From contig OX457026.1 of NCBI GenBank assembly GCA_949752745.1, forward strand, positions 33,340,911 through 33,404,910: 64,000 nucleotides of DNA, written 5' to 3'. Positions 52,954-62,804 of this stretch are shown here, piece after piece. Source of the stretch: Protula sp. h YS-2021. Its lineage: Eukaryota > Annelida > Polychaeta > Sabellida > Serpulidae. How positions within the stretch are numbered: position 1 is the stretch's first letter; the number at the start of each line of letters is the position of its first letter. The notes below the pieces were generated by a model. That model saw nothing but the letters and a program-made list of their open reading frames with translations, was not told the DNA's origin and made no database searches. The position numbers were made by a program, and so were the translations under genes.

Positions 52954-55900
52954 GCAGACAGACAGATAGACAGACACACCAGACAGACAGACAGGGATAG
53001 AAGTCGCCTCACTGTTCGGTATCTCGTAAACCGTGATATCGATGTTATGAACACGGCACCAACAGACAGATGGATACTGTAGGGGAGCTCGGCAAGGCGG
53101 TAGTCAGATAACTACTCCATATTCAATCCTTTGTTGGATTTACTGAATAATATATCGCCTTTGTGTAACTGAAGCAAGATTTTGATATGATTTCCCTCCA
53201 CAGATTGGAAAATTTTGAAAGAATTTTAGAGACCTAAAAATATCTTGGATTTTGCCAAATGTATTTAATAGACCCCATCCCCAGACCACAGAACATTTGT
53301 ACTAGCTTTACTTTATCACAATCACAAGGTCAAGCGATGGTAACGTACGCAATATTAAGCTAATTTAGCTGAGCAAATTAAATTTAACCACACCTTTTTA
53401 CGAGTAAAAGTGTCATTCGCTTCTTCTCAAGTTTTTTAAAGAACTCTGAGAGAATCAAGCAAACTACATCAAACTTTTCTAAGCACGAAATCTAGATTTC
53501 CTCCTGGGTACCAACCATACCCTGCTAAGAGGTCGCGAATTACGGTTTTCTCTCTTGTGATAAAATAGAACGTCAGTTGTACTTCATCAACTCTCAGAAA
53601 TCCCCACTTTCATATGGAACTAGAAACTGAAGCAGGAGAAACTGAGCTGAGAAACTTTTCTATAAATTCAGCTTCAGTCTTAAAAGACTATTCCAACAAA
53701 GTAGGAAACGGTAGATGTATTAAAAAATAAGTCAATACCAGTTCGTGTATGAATACGTCATAAAACGCCGTTAATAGCAACAACCGAGTTCTCTATTAGT
53801 TAAGAATGGAAGATCCAGGAAGGGAAAATGAGGCTGTAAGTCGACCAAGCAATCTCGCTCCTGTATGTCTAATTGCTAACACCATCGCTTTCATTGCCCA
53901 CAGGATTTTAAACCAACCGTTCAACAAGAGGGTTAGATAAAAAATTAAACCATAGTTGTGACGTCACCCATTGTCTTTTCATGAGAATTCTCATCCAGCA
54001 AACCACTTCAAATGACGTCAATTTTTGGTTTGCATAAGCAACATCTAAGGGATTCTGAAAAGCCTCCCTGTTCGTTCGAGTGTGTGTCCGATTTGGGTGT
54101 TCATAAGATCGATAAACCCTGATCATGTGCGTGCTGTTTGCAATTCTGTATAGACCTATACAGCTATTTCTTTAATTCTGGACGCTAGCACATACGGCTG
54201 GGCAAGCGACTCTTAATATTCGAGCTTCGTTTATCAGTCATGTCAAACAAAACAGCTTTCTTACTCTATTTTCTTACACTGAATTTTCAATATCCTATAT
54301 CCTATAAAAATATAGTCATCAGTAAAATCATCTATATTCCTCAGAATCCAAAATTGTTAGGGCGTAATCCCAAAATTCTTCCTATTTTTTCAGAGATGGT
54401 GCATATCCCAAAATTTCAAATGATCCCATTGCTATCCGTTAATAGATACAAATTCCGGTATTTTATTGTGTGACATCAAGATAGGGACGGGATCTCGAAC
54501 TTGTTTTCTCTAGGATTTTGCCAATTATCACACTTGTCTTTGATTATGAATTTTAAAACTAAAAGCTTGTATAGCTATGTGATTTTGCGTCATCGGAAGG
54601 GATTTCTCATTTTGACACATTTTATTAAATAAGTAGTATACATGGGCTTTTGACCTAGACTAGTCTCTAAGACGCATCATTGCAATCTACAAAATTGCGC
54701 CTATTATACAAACATCTAATATTTCAGTGGAATTGTAGTTTAAAGCAGAGAAACTTCTCGCACAGATGGTTTCCTGGATAGAAGCAAACTCGTGACGTAG
54801 TCACTCGTGGTTTCTCAGCTAAGAAACCGCCTGTGCTCGAAGTTTCTCTGTTTTAAGAGCCTACTAAACCTTTTATCAAACGACCCTTTCATAGCCACCA
54901 GCGGCAAGACAATCCTGTCGCAACCTGCTAAAGAACTCTACATTTGTGGAGCGGTTAGTAACCATCACAGAAAAATAATCAATACCATTTGTATTAATAT
55001 GAATATCAGACGGGTGCGTTCTCTGATATCATTCTGCCCTTATCAGTTGTTGTGGAACCATACTCCACTACTGCTACGTCGTTTTTTTATGAAGACTGGC
55101 AGTCGTCTGGCTTTGGAGAAAAATCCAAAGTAGGGGGGGGGGGGGGGAGGTTGAGATTCTTTCAACAACCGCTCTCCTTGTGTTCGAGGTTTTGCAAGTG
55201 ACTGTAGCGTGAAAGGGAGAACTGCCCCGAGGAGACAAGCCCAAAGACTTGTCCTCACTTAGAACGATTGCTTCTGTATCAAGACTCAGTCATGGGGGTA
55301 GGGGTGGGCTAGTGAACCGAAATCCCCGTGCGCAATTGACATATTCATCAGTAGGGACATTGCAACCGTGTGTGACTGCTTTTTGGGCGATATATAGTGA
55401 GAGATACGCTTACGTCTATGCTTGTCCTCTCCGGGTAGCACTGCTCTTTTTAGCTCCTGGTTTTGCTTCTGTATTGCCCGGGATGCCATCAGGTTTAAAA
55501 ATTCGGCCCAGGCATCTTTGGTGATCTCATTTGGTGAAGATGGAAGAGCCTGGATATGGTGGAATCCCAAACGCACCCTCATGGCTGTTGAAGCAAGCCA
55601 CCCCCCCCCCCCCCCCGAATCTCGATGTGTACTAGTCACGTTCACTTTCTCTAGACGGAAAGCGAACGAAACAAACTTGAAATCTTCCAGTATTTCCTGG
55701 CTCTTGTCTTACTGTAAGTCTTTAACAAGCCTTGAATTTATACTGATCTACCCTCTCCTAACACTGATTCGTCTTCTCCCAGTGGGAGATAAATTTCGAC
55801 CACTGTCTCAGAAACAGCTGCAGGCTTGGGCGCCTTTTCCCTTTTTGTTTGCAGTGAATGCTGACGAGAAGCTTTTTCCCAAAATAAGAGAACTGGCTTT

Positions 55901-58900
55901 GGACATAGTCTATGGTCAAAAGCCTATGCCTTGGTTCACCCCCTTATGCTTGTTGGTTCCGATATCATAAAGAGCTTTCAAGTCCGGAGGAGACAAATGA
56001 GCGCACTCTGCACGCGTATTCATTGGAACGCTGTGATCCGTCGTGGTCAAAGAATATCTCTCCCCATCAAGTTACATGTAGCATATTGACTGGAGATGGT
56101 TTTAACTTATGTGAAAGCAGGAGGAACCTCAGACACCCCGCGCACCCACGAGTCTACGAGACCACAACACCAAATACCCTTCATCATCGGATCCTATTGG
56201 CCTGAGGGGCCTAGGCACCGAGGAGCAAGTAACGCAGCGGTAAAAACGAGCCCAAGCCGAACAACATCCCCAGGAAATAACAAGGTGCAGAGTGCATGAA
56301 CTGAACAGTGAAGGTCACTCCTTCTGCGTCCAGACAAACTTGGGCAACGACAACGGCAATTTAACAACTTTCTGAAGGCTGTTGCACTTTCATTTTTAAA
56401 TGTATTATGTTTCCTGCTCAGGCATTGGTTGATATATTTACCCGTCATGGCATCTTCATTTTGACCGGATTATCCTCAATACGGATTCCTGCTACTTCTC
56501 GAAAACACGGCGGGTCTCGACTCTGCATAGGCTTTGGAATGCGCACGGAATTAAACTCGAGCTATCCCATGTTCAATAGGATTCATAGCAAATGGGCACA
56601 TAGACCATTGCAGGAGCTTATTAGTAGTACGAACAAACTTGCTCAAATTTCAAATTTAAGGTGAATGAGGAAACAGTTTGGCACTATTTTGTGTTCTAAG
56701 ACGGTTTCGGCATAAAGAGCCTTATGATAACATTGCCATCGATGACCAGCATAGGTAATTTACAATCAGATCGACAACGAAAATAGCATCCGCACCATAT
56801 ATCTAGAATGCGATATCACTAATTACAGAACGGTCCTTAAATTATTTTTGCGTCAGGGGTGGAATGAGGGGCGAGAGGTGATGAGCAAGTATCACTTCGA
56901 TTTTAAAACACTTGGCAGCTCTACAAAATAAGAACATCTGTGCTAAATAATAAAACATTCGTAATAATACTACTACTACTTCTAGCCAGCATCTTATTCC
57001 AGATCGGGGGAGGGCAAAAAAAGGGGTGGAGGTATTTTGAAATCACACTGGGTTTTTGCTTAACAAAAGACGTTTATTTCGAAAATAGCGCTCAACTTTT
57101 GGGTGTAGTTTTAAAAAGTTATAGACAAGCATGGTTACTATTTGGTAGCCCACCTACCGCCCCGCTCCCCCCACCTGCCCAGAATTTAATTACACTTGTG
57201 TACGCAGCGGCTCGGAATCGAGTGTTGAGCCGCAACCATAGCATGCTTCAATGCCATTGGCAGCTGCGCACTTCAGATGAAGTAATTCTGCTGTTTACAA
57301 GATGTGAAGGAGTTACCTCAACACAGGACACAGCAAGGATAGGCCTCGACACGGTCATCATGGTGTAACTACGCCTTGTCACGATTGGCAGATCCGAAAA
57401 ATGCAACTCCTTCAGGGCTTTCGCAGTGCGACAATTACCGTAGCAGAGACAGACCTCATTAGAGCCTTCGTGAAACCGGAATCTGAAGCGCACCGACCAC
57501 ACGTCAGAATTGTGTTGAGAACCGGATACGCCGAAATCGAATGCGTTAGGCGAACAATTCAATCACACAGGAAGTCTATGGGAAAAGAATTGGTTTGGCA
57601 GAGTGTCTAGGTTCAAGCTTTACCGCGCAGAGCGGTGCTAACGCCGATACAGACTCGTCGGCAATCATTCCACCTCGGTTTGTGTCAGTCGGATCCAACG
57701 ATTTGGAGTCCAAACGATTGAGATGGCAGTCACAATTGCCTATTTGAGATGACAATGTACCTTCGGCTCGCACACATTGCTGAGTGAGAATGCGTAACAC
57801 TGCAATTTTGTGAACGGTAAAAATGGGACTTCTGTTTTTATTTGAGCTGCATTTTTGTGGAACTCTCAAGGGTTTGCTATATATGAAAGAGATTATATTA
57901 AATTTCTCTTTTGAAATTTGTAAAAGAATCGATTAATCGAGTTTATGTACGTCCAGGCAGTTCAGTGTGCTTCACTACGGGAATTCCTTGAACGGTCCAG
58001 AATATTTGTGTAATACTAAGCAAATATTGTCAATGGACAGATATATCATGCCGCTGATAACAACCGAGTCTGCTGACTGGTGTGAGAGTAAATTTGGTCC
58101 CCCCCCCCAGTAATCTTGGTCCGTCCAGATCAAGATTACTAGGGTTTTTGGTCCCCCCTTGGGGTTTTCGGTCCTGCCTGCTGTGTGTGTTTTAGTGCTA
58201 TATTTATCGTTATAAAACCTTCACCAAACACAAATAACATATAAAATAGAATAAGTAAATTTATTTTTAATCTCAGTTATGATATATTAACAATCTATAA
58301 CTACTTTTATCTAGCTTTTATCCTAACATTTAAACTAAATTATAATAACTGAATTTGATTTCACTATCAAGCACTCATTTTATCAAACCAAACATTTAAC
58401 ACTAAGTCAATGCAAAAAAAAAAATCGATCATATTTCGTATACAGGCGTGTAGTGACATGCGATGTTGCTGATAAAGACGCTTTTTTAGACTTTCTGAGC
58501 TTGCCCACGGGTTTTAGGTTCGAATACTCGGCTTTGTACGTCAGCCATTTATAGGTGTGGAGTAAATCATGCCATTGCAGGTGAATTTGTCCCATGATCT
58601 CACAACATGGCCACTTTGGTTCAAAGCAAAGTTAAAACACTGCAATTATATTTCCTGAGTAAGTCATTTCACCGTGAAATTGCTTTTTTGTCTCAATTGC
58701 TTTTTAGTCTCAATTGCAATTACTTTCCACGGAGCTCACGCTTTTATCCATTCGATTCAAAGCTAACTTCCAACACTGCAATTGTGTTTTGTCTCAATCA
58801 TATTGGTTTTGGTGAATGATTTCTGGTGAATTGCAATAAATTGCATTCTAGTACTCCATGTTTTTCGTTTGTTTCATTGTTTGAACAATTCTATATTCAT

Positions 58901-61900
58901 TCATAAATTCCGCTTACCTTTCAATCACAAACAATAAATATATACTTGAATGAAAAACATAGACACTCAAATAAGTTTGTTAAAAAGGTTGTGGGTAGGG
59001 GGTGGGCTAAATTTCCCAGGTATTTTGGTCAGGGGGGACCCAAAACCCCAAGGACGGACCAAATACCCCAGTAAATTTGGTCCGAGGCGGACCGAAATTC
59101 CTAGGAATCCCGGTCCGGCCGGACCAAAATTACGGCGGACCAAATTTACTGTGACATCGGTGCTCCGTGTCAATAGTTTCCCATGCATACAGTTCCCCTT
59201 TTACAAAAGAAGTCTTATGTTGTGACTTAATCCCCTGAGAGTGGGGTGGGAACTTTTAGCACAGACAAAATTGGTAAATACTTGCGAGGTTATTAATTCC
59301 TTGTTCAAACATTGTGCTCGTTGTAGAATGTCTTTGCACATTTTAAGTATTATACACACCATTTTTCCGTGCTAAACGCATCGAATATATACTTCGTAAA
59401 TTACTTCTTATTTTAATAATAACCTGAAATTACTTGTTTTCTGACACCCTTACACATTCAGAAACATTTTAAAAAAAACCCAAGAGGTTTATAAATCGTG
59501 AGTTTTCCACGGGCAGTTTAGACATTTAATCTTGGGCAATAATTCCTGAATAACAATCAAATAGGGTGCTTCACTTGGGATGTAATTTGGAAATCGGAGA
59601 ACTTATATGCGAATCCACACCTTACTTTTAAAAAGGGTTAATCTGATATACCCACCATGGTAAGTTCTGTTAAATTAATGAAATTATGTAGCTATCAAAA
59701 GACCTACTTCACAAATGTGCCACAGTTTTGTAATGCATTCTAAAGGAAATTAATTGTTTATACGATGTATTCAATTACTTAAGGAATATCCCTGAATAAC
59801 CAGTGAATAGGATGCCGCACGTCGATGAATTTTGGAAACCGGGTGACTTTTGAATGGCAAGGGGGACTATCTGAACGGGAGAACTATTACGTAAAACCAT
59901 ATTCACGCAAAAAGGGTTGGAGAGACCTCACGCATGGTGGGAACACACTGCATGGAACACCCGGTGGTGTAACAGGCTAGCTGGCCTCCCCCCTGTACAA
60001 CTCCCCCCCCCGGGGGGAGGGGGCTGGCTAGACTAGGTTATCTTCCCCACTCCCTTCTGTTAAAGGTCATAAACGGGAGTGTAGTGATGGTGAATGTTCC
60101 CAATGTAAATCATCGGAATGGATTTTCTCAGCCTTCCTAGTGGGTTTAATGCTCTTGGTTCAGCAACATAGGTCAGCTACTTGTAGGTTGGGTTGCCGAC
60201 CAAAAAGCGCTGTGTCGTTTGTTGAACTTTCGATTCAGTTTTGAATTCTGAATTTCAAGATGAAATAATGACCTATTTATACTTGCCTGTGAGGAATAAC
60301 ATATCTCACCTCGAGGTAATTTTTTTGCCACAAAATGAATTTCCCTGAGATTCTTAGCTCTGTGATTCCAGGTGGTGAAAAAGCTTCCAGTTTATGCTTA
60401 CAATCAGGATTAAATCTTATTCCGCAACTTAAAAATACCCGTCGTTTCTTATCTAGCTGTTTTAATCGCCTGTTACAATACATAAATAAAAATTAAGACA
60501 ATAGAGATGTCGATTTATTTTATTTCGGCGATGTGATTGCCATTGGAAATTTGACGGAGATTAAACAACCAGATTAACCTTACGAATTTTGGTTATCACA
60601 GAGTCGGATGTTACAAGGAGGATAAAGACAGTTTGCAATTGTGCCTTTGATTCAGCAGCAGAAAGAAAGATAAATGGAGAAAGATAGGGGAAAGCTAGAA
60701 TGGCTGGGGTGGGGACGTGAACAAGAGAAAAAAAAACGAAAAAAAAAAAAAACGGGAGGGGGCAGGGGAAGCTAGCCGTGTTGGGGGGAAGCTGAACGAG
60801 GGGGGGATACCAGGTGGGGGGAGGGATAGATAGCATAGTCTAGCCTTCCCCCCAGGGGGAAAATAGCCTTGTCTATCTTCCTCCCGGGGGGGGGGGGGGC
60901 TGTACAGGGGGCAAGTTACACCTGCACTGAAATTCAGTCAAAACCGTCACGGCATCAGATGCAAAGCTTTGGTCATTTAAATCAGAAAAAAAATTATACT
61001 CATAAATAAATGGGGAGGGTGGGAGGGGAGGGGAAGGGAGTGGAGCGGATGACCGTTTACTGAAAATTTTTGTGAGTGCTGGCCAAGATTATCCTAAATC
61101 GGGAAGTAGTACCCCTCAGTTGAAGAGTCGTGCCATAAAGTAACGTTAAAAATTGAATTTATATACCGCGTGGAAAATATTTTAGTACATTTTACACAGT
61201 TTTGAAATGCTAATTTCATTTTCGGGATCTCATCTTCCACACACGCAAACAAAGAAACAAACAAAGATATATATTGTCTGACGCATTCGTTGAAAATTTG
61301 GAAGTTACAAGTCAGCCCCTTTGTTACATGGCTTTGCTTTTGAAACGCAGCAACATAATCTATAAAATAAACTAAATACAAGACACTTAGAATAAATAAT
61401 GCGAGCTGTTGTACTGTATAACAAAATACCGTTACCCAGTTTTTTTCTGCTTGTGAATGAAGCCATTTTAACTCTATAAGAAATGACACGCTAGAAGTTT
61501 ACAAAGGTTATGAAACACCGTCACACTTATCAACCTTCTGACAATAGCTCGCTACCCGGACTTTAAATGTATTTTTGATTTAAAAAATTATTTTCTGATA
61601 TCAGCTAATAGTTATACATAGCAAAATATTTATTGATACCAACATTATATCATTTTTCATAATGAGACTTTTTCTTTGTATTCTGAAATCTACAAATTAA
61701 TTTTTGATATCAAAATATCAGTCTATTTTCATTTCTAAAATTCAGAGGCAGATATCTGTGAATGAAATAATGACTTACCCCTGTAAACAGAGATTCTTTT
61801 CATTTTTTACCACAAAAATAAAACAATTCTTGAGCACAAGAACTTGGGATGCTGGTGGGTGGGGTGGGGGGGGGGGGGGGGGAGGTCAGCTTTCTCAAAT

Positions 61901-62355
61901 CACGTTCACCAGTGAATTTACAAGTCACCCTTTGGATGAAAACACGAAGTATATTTTTAATTAATTTTGTTTTCGAATTTAGTGGGGGACGGGAGAGGGA
62001 GGGGTGGCGGTGGATGTAACCTCTGAACCCCCCCTTTCTCTGGATCCGCCACTGAAACAGTAACAAACAAAAATAAACAGAAAAAACACACCACTAGATC
62101 CCATAACAGCTAGAATTTGGTAGGGGGGCGGGTGGCGGCGGATGCAACCTCTGAACACCCTTACCCCTTCTCTGGATCCACCACTGAAACCTTAACAAAA
62201 CAAAAAAAAAAAGACAAAAGAAAACAAAACAAAAAACACTCACCACTAGGTCCCATGACAGCCAGCATGTCTCCCCGGCGGGCCACTCCTGATACTTTCT
62301 TTAATATCTGTGTGTCTTTGATGAAGACATCCATGTCACGGAAAACCAAATCCAT
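37351..62355 (-). CDS. Gene B: ABCG (White-subfamily) half-transporter, 17 exons
   Basis: Close paralogue of gene A: 1,971 nt CDS, 656 residues, with every exon length and intron phase identical. Motifs are Walker A GPSGAGKST (35-43), VLQQD with Q-loop Gln79, LSGGERKR (139-146), ILLIDE (159-164), D-loop SGLD, H-loop ASIHQPSS, and the coupling segment [17 protein letters not shown]. The last loop has [12 protein letters not shown] (two Cys, NTT sequon). After Walker A it reads SALARRLP, whereas gene A has the more usual ALAGR. The start ATG has A at -3 and G at +4. The frame stays open 16 codons upstream with protein-like content (ELSIERAREKS), so an upstream exon cannot be excluded; gene A lacks this. 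Intron 1 is 10.5 kb and transposon-rich. ABCG half-transporters act as homo- or heterodimers in membranes; the substrate is unknown. Confidence 0.92.
37434..37521. repeat. 44-bp tandem duplication in gene B intron 16
   Basis: Two adjacent 44-bp units (ATACATTATTACTTTC ...) differing at one base, so recent. Confidence 0.95.
37657..37806 (-). CDS. Gene B exon 16 (Cys loop, TM6)
   Basis: 150 nt. [26 protein letters not shown], then TM6; acceptor TTTCTAG, donor GTAATT. Confidence 0.93.
39562..39679 (-). CDS. Gene B exon 15 (extracellular loop start)
   Basis: 118 nt. [19 protein letters not shown] ... HGPDL. The donor AT|GTAATT sits where unspliced reading would hit TAA, so splicing there is needed for full length; gene A has the same boundary. 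Confidence 0.9.
39821..40044. repeat. 112-bp tandem duplication in gene B intron 14
   Basis: Two adjacent units starting GATATACATAAA and containing AATATCAGGTCACAAGTA, over 90% alike by eye. Confidence 0.95.
40097..40187 (-). CDS. Gene B exon 14 (TM4-TM5)
   Basis: 91 nt. [20 protein letters not shown]; acceptor CAAACAG, donor GTAAGA. Confidence 0.93.
41937..42154 (-). CDS. Gene B exon 13 (coupling region, TM3-TM4)
   Basis: 218 nt. [20 protein letters not shown], then hydrophobic helices; acceptor TAACAG, donor GTATGT. Confidence 0.95.
42612..42669 (-). CDS. Gene B exon 12 (TM2)
   Basis: 58 nt. [19 protein letters not shown] plus one base; acceptor GTTTCAG, donor GTAAGT. Confidence 0.93.
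42931..42989 (-). CDS. Gene B exon 11 (end of TM1, first loop)
   Basis: 59 nt. [19 protein letters not shown]; acceptor GTTGCAG, donor GTAAGT. Confidence 0.93.
43540..43650 (-). CDS. Gene B exon 10 (start of membrane domain, TM1)
   Basis: 111 nt. [22 protein letters not shown]1 begins at [11 protein letters not shown]; acceptor CTTTCAG, donor GTGAGT. Confidence 0.93.
44254..44358 (-). CDS. Gene B exon 9 (linker)
   Basis: 105 nt. [20 protein letters not shown] ... RKKWPT plus one base; acceptor ATCCTCAG, donor GTAATA. Confidence 0.87.
44717..44913 (-). CDS. Gene B exon 8 (serine-rich linker)
   Basis: 197 nt. [20 protein letters not shown] then a Ser-rich stretch with [11 protein letters not shown], which could be a basophilic kinase site (inference). 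Acceptor CATAAG has a poor pyrimidine tract but is the only one keeping the frame and the gene A exon length. Confidence 0.83.
45104..45167 (-). CDS. Gene B exon 7 (linker)
   Basis: 64 nt. [20 protein letters not shown]; phase 2 end at AG|GTGATG. Confidence 0.85.
45722..45800. repeat. (AC)n microsatellite
   Basis: 79 bp of CA repeats in gene B intron 6; a shorter CA run lies at 45609-45629. Confidence 0.97.
45989..46082 (-). CDS. Gene B exon 6 (end of NBD)
   Basis: 94 nt. [18 protein letters not shown] ... NPADFM plus one base; donor GTAAGA. Confidence 0.93.
46332..46493 (-). CDS. Gene B exon 5 (Walker B Glu, D-loop, H-loop)
   Basis: 162 nt. [19 protein letters not shown], then [11 protein letters not shown]; acceptor CGCAAG, donor GTAAAA. 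Confidence 0.94.
46928..47028 (-). CDS. Gene B exon 4 (ABC signature, Walker B)
   Basis: 101 nt. [26 protein letters not shown]; donor GTAAGT right after the Walker B Asp codon. Confidence 0.95.
47799..47971 (+). repeat. Dispersed repeat, copy 1 (gene B intron 3)
   Basis: Begins GTCGTTTCCAGGCATATCCTCC and ends GCTAAGTATCTCGAGAACGG; the same ends recur at 48527-48710. Function unknown. Confidence 0.6.
48527..48710 (+). repeat. Dispersed repeat, copy 2 (gene B intron 3)
   Basis: GTCGTTTCTACGCATTTC ... GCTAAATATCTCGATAGACGG, homologous to 47799-47971, same orientation. Confidence 0.6.
49389..49429. repeat. (AC)n/(ACAT)n microsatellite
   Basis: CA repeat running into ACAT units. Confidence 0.95.
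50598..50703 (-). CDS. Gene B exon 3 (NBD helical domain)
   Basis: 106 nt. [20 protein letters not shown] ... CADT plus one base; acceptor TAAACAG, donor GTAAGA. Confidence 0.93.
51597..51766 (-). CDS. Gene B exon 2 (Walker A, Q-loop)
   Basis: 170 nt. [19 protein letters not shown], then VLQQD; acceptor TTATAG, donor GTAAGT. Confidence 0.93.
52061..52112. repeat. 25-bp tandem duplication
   Basis: ATATGCTATATAAATACATA occurs twice in tandem. Confidence 0.85.
52901..52994. repeat. (GA)n then (CAGA)n microsatellite
   Basis: GA repeats to about 52946, then CAGA/GACA units. Confidence 0.95.
54742..54854. mobile_element. Foldback element with ~34-bp imperfect inverted arms
   Basis: Left arm 54742-54775 and right arm 54821-54854 are near-perfect inverted repeats (CAGAGAAACTT ... 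GCACAG). The short spacer holds a further small palindrome GTGACGTAGTCAC. Likely a foldback or MITE-type element in gene B intron 1. Confidence 0.6.
54800..57870. other. GC-richer island in gene B intron 1
   Basis: Base composition is clearly less AT-rich than the rest of the window, with C and G homopolymer runs (55133-55147, 55601-55616) and several overlapping ORFs on both strands. No complete gene or element with defined ends could be assembled. It may be an inserted repeat or foreign segment. Confidence 0.4.
55286..55970. other. Overlapping long ORFs on both strands in a GC-richer patch
   Basis: A plus-strand ORF of 182 codons (55422-55970) overlaps a minus-strand ORF of 119 codons (55286-55645). 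The minus frame has the more protein-like, charged composition ([20 protein letters not shown]). A run of about 16 C at 55601-55616 is translated in both, which argues against the extended ends. Neither matches a family I know; possibly a mobile-element ORF fragment. Confidence 0.25.
58086..59150. mobile_element. Non-autonomous DNA transposon with terminal inverted repeats
   Basis: The ends are inverted copies of AGTAAATTTGGTCC (58087-58100 and 59137-59150). Further GGTCC-rich subterminal repeats sit inside both ends (58120-58175, 59030-59125). About 1.06 kb with an AT-rich interior and no transposase ORF. GTGA occurs next to both ends and may be a 4-bp target duplication. Family not assigned. 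Confidence 0.7.
59531..59862. repeat. Direct repeat pair between the two TIR elements
   Basis: 59548-59615 and 59790-59855 share CCTGAATAAC, AATAGG, TGC.GCAC and TTTGGAAA.CGG in order, period near 245 bp. Confidence 0.5.
59966..60922. mobile_element. Second TIR element with C/G-rich ends
   Basis: Left end GGTGTAAC followed by CCCCCCTGTACAACTC; the right end carries the inverted equivalent (CTGTACAGGGGGCAAGTTACACC). Inner copies of a GCTAGACTA-like motif are also inverted. About 0.96 kb, no transposase seen. The interior is partly purine-rich low complexity (60660-60850). Confidence 0.6.
61565..61780. repeat. TTGATATCA-rich dispersed repeat, copy 2
   Basis: Shares block order with 21826-22500 (ATTTATTGATA, TTTTTGATATC, ATCTGTGAATGAAATAATGAC). 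Confidence 0.5.
61975..62060. mobile_element. Transposon terminus CAGTGGCGGATCCAG-type, copy 1
   Basis: On the minus strand the segment starts CAGTGGCGGATCCAGAGA, a terminus widely seen on animal hAT-like elements (from memory, not checked). Only one end is visible. A second copy follows at 62113-62190 because of a local tandem duplication. Confidence 0.5.
62088..62113 (-). pseudogene. Duplicated 3' end of gene B exon 1
   Basis: A short stretch matches the last ~20 nt of exon 1 and its donor with a few changes (CATAACAG for CATGACAG). It belongs to a ~140-bp tandem duplication that also carries a transposon end. Confidence 0.7.
62113..62190. mobile_element. Transposon terminus, copy 2 (duplicated)
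   Basis: Diverged repeat of 61975-62060, ending TCTGGATCCACCACTG, then an A/C-rich spacer and the true end of exon 1. Confidence 0.5.
62244..62355 (-). CDS. Gene B exon 1 (start, Walker A first half)
   Basis: 112 nt. [14 protein letters not shown] ... MGPS-G; strong donor GTGAGT. Its 3' end is partly duplicated at 62088-62113. Confidence 0.9.
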
Positions 62356-62804
62356 CGTGCTTTTCTCTCTGGCTCTTTCAATGGATAATTCTAGTTTATT
62401 AATTTTTCAGTTCAGTGACATTTCTGACTTATGAAATACTTTATCTTTTTATAATATGCATCTTTTCTAACATTCTTTTTCCTTCAGAAAACTGTTTCTG
62501 CTTTTAAATACGATTCAGGTATAAAATATTTTTTTATTTTATACAGGTCACATTGAAAGCAGACCTGGTGTATTAAATACCATCTATAGTTATGTTATGC
62601 TTGAACGATCTATATTTAAATAAACGCATTTTAGCATTCAGCTTAACTAGACCGTTTTCACTGCCGAATACAGAAAATTACACTTAGCACTATAAAAGTC
62701 AAGAATGCCGCATAGACCTGTTTTACAAGTAGTGTCACTCTGCAAGTTGCACTAAAAACTTCAAGAACACAGCTTTTGACATGTTGTGTCCCAGCAAACA
62801 TTCC

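Larger units (their letters stand above)
51767..62243 (-). other. Gene B intron 1 (10.5 kb), transposon-rich
   Basis: Gene A intron 1 is 1.9 kb, so gene B has gained about 8.6 kb here. Contents in order are a GA microsatellite, a foldback element, the GC-richer island, two TIR elements, a dispersed repeat copy, G-rich runs and the duplicated transposon end. Confidence 0.75.
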
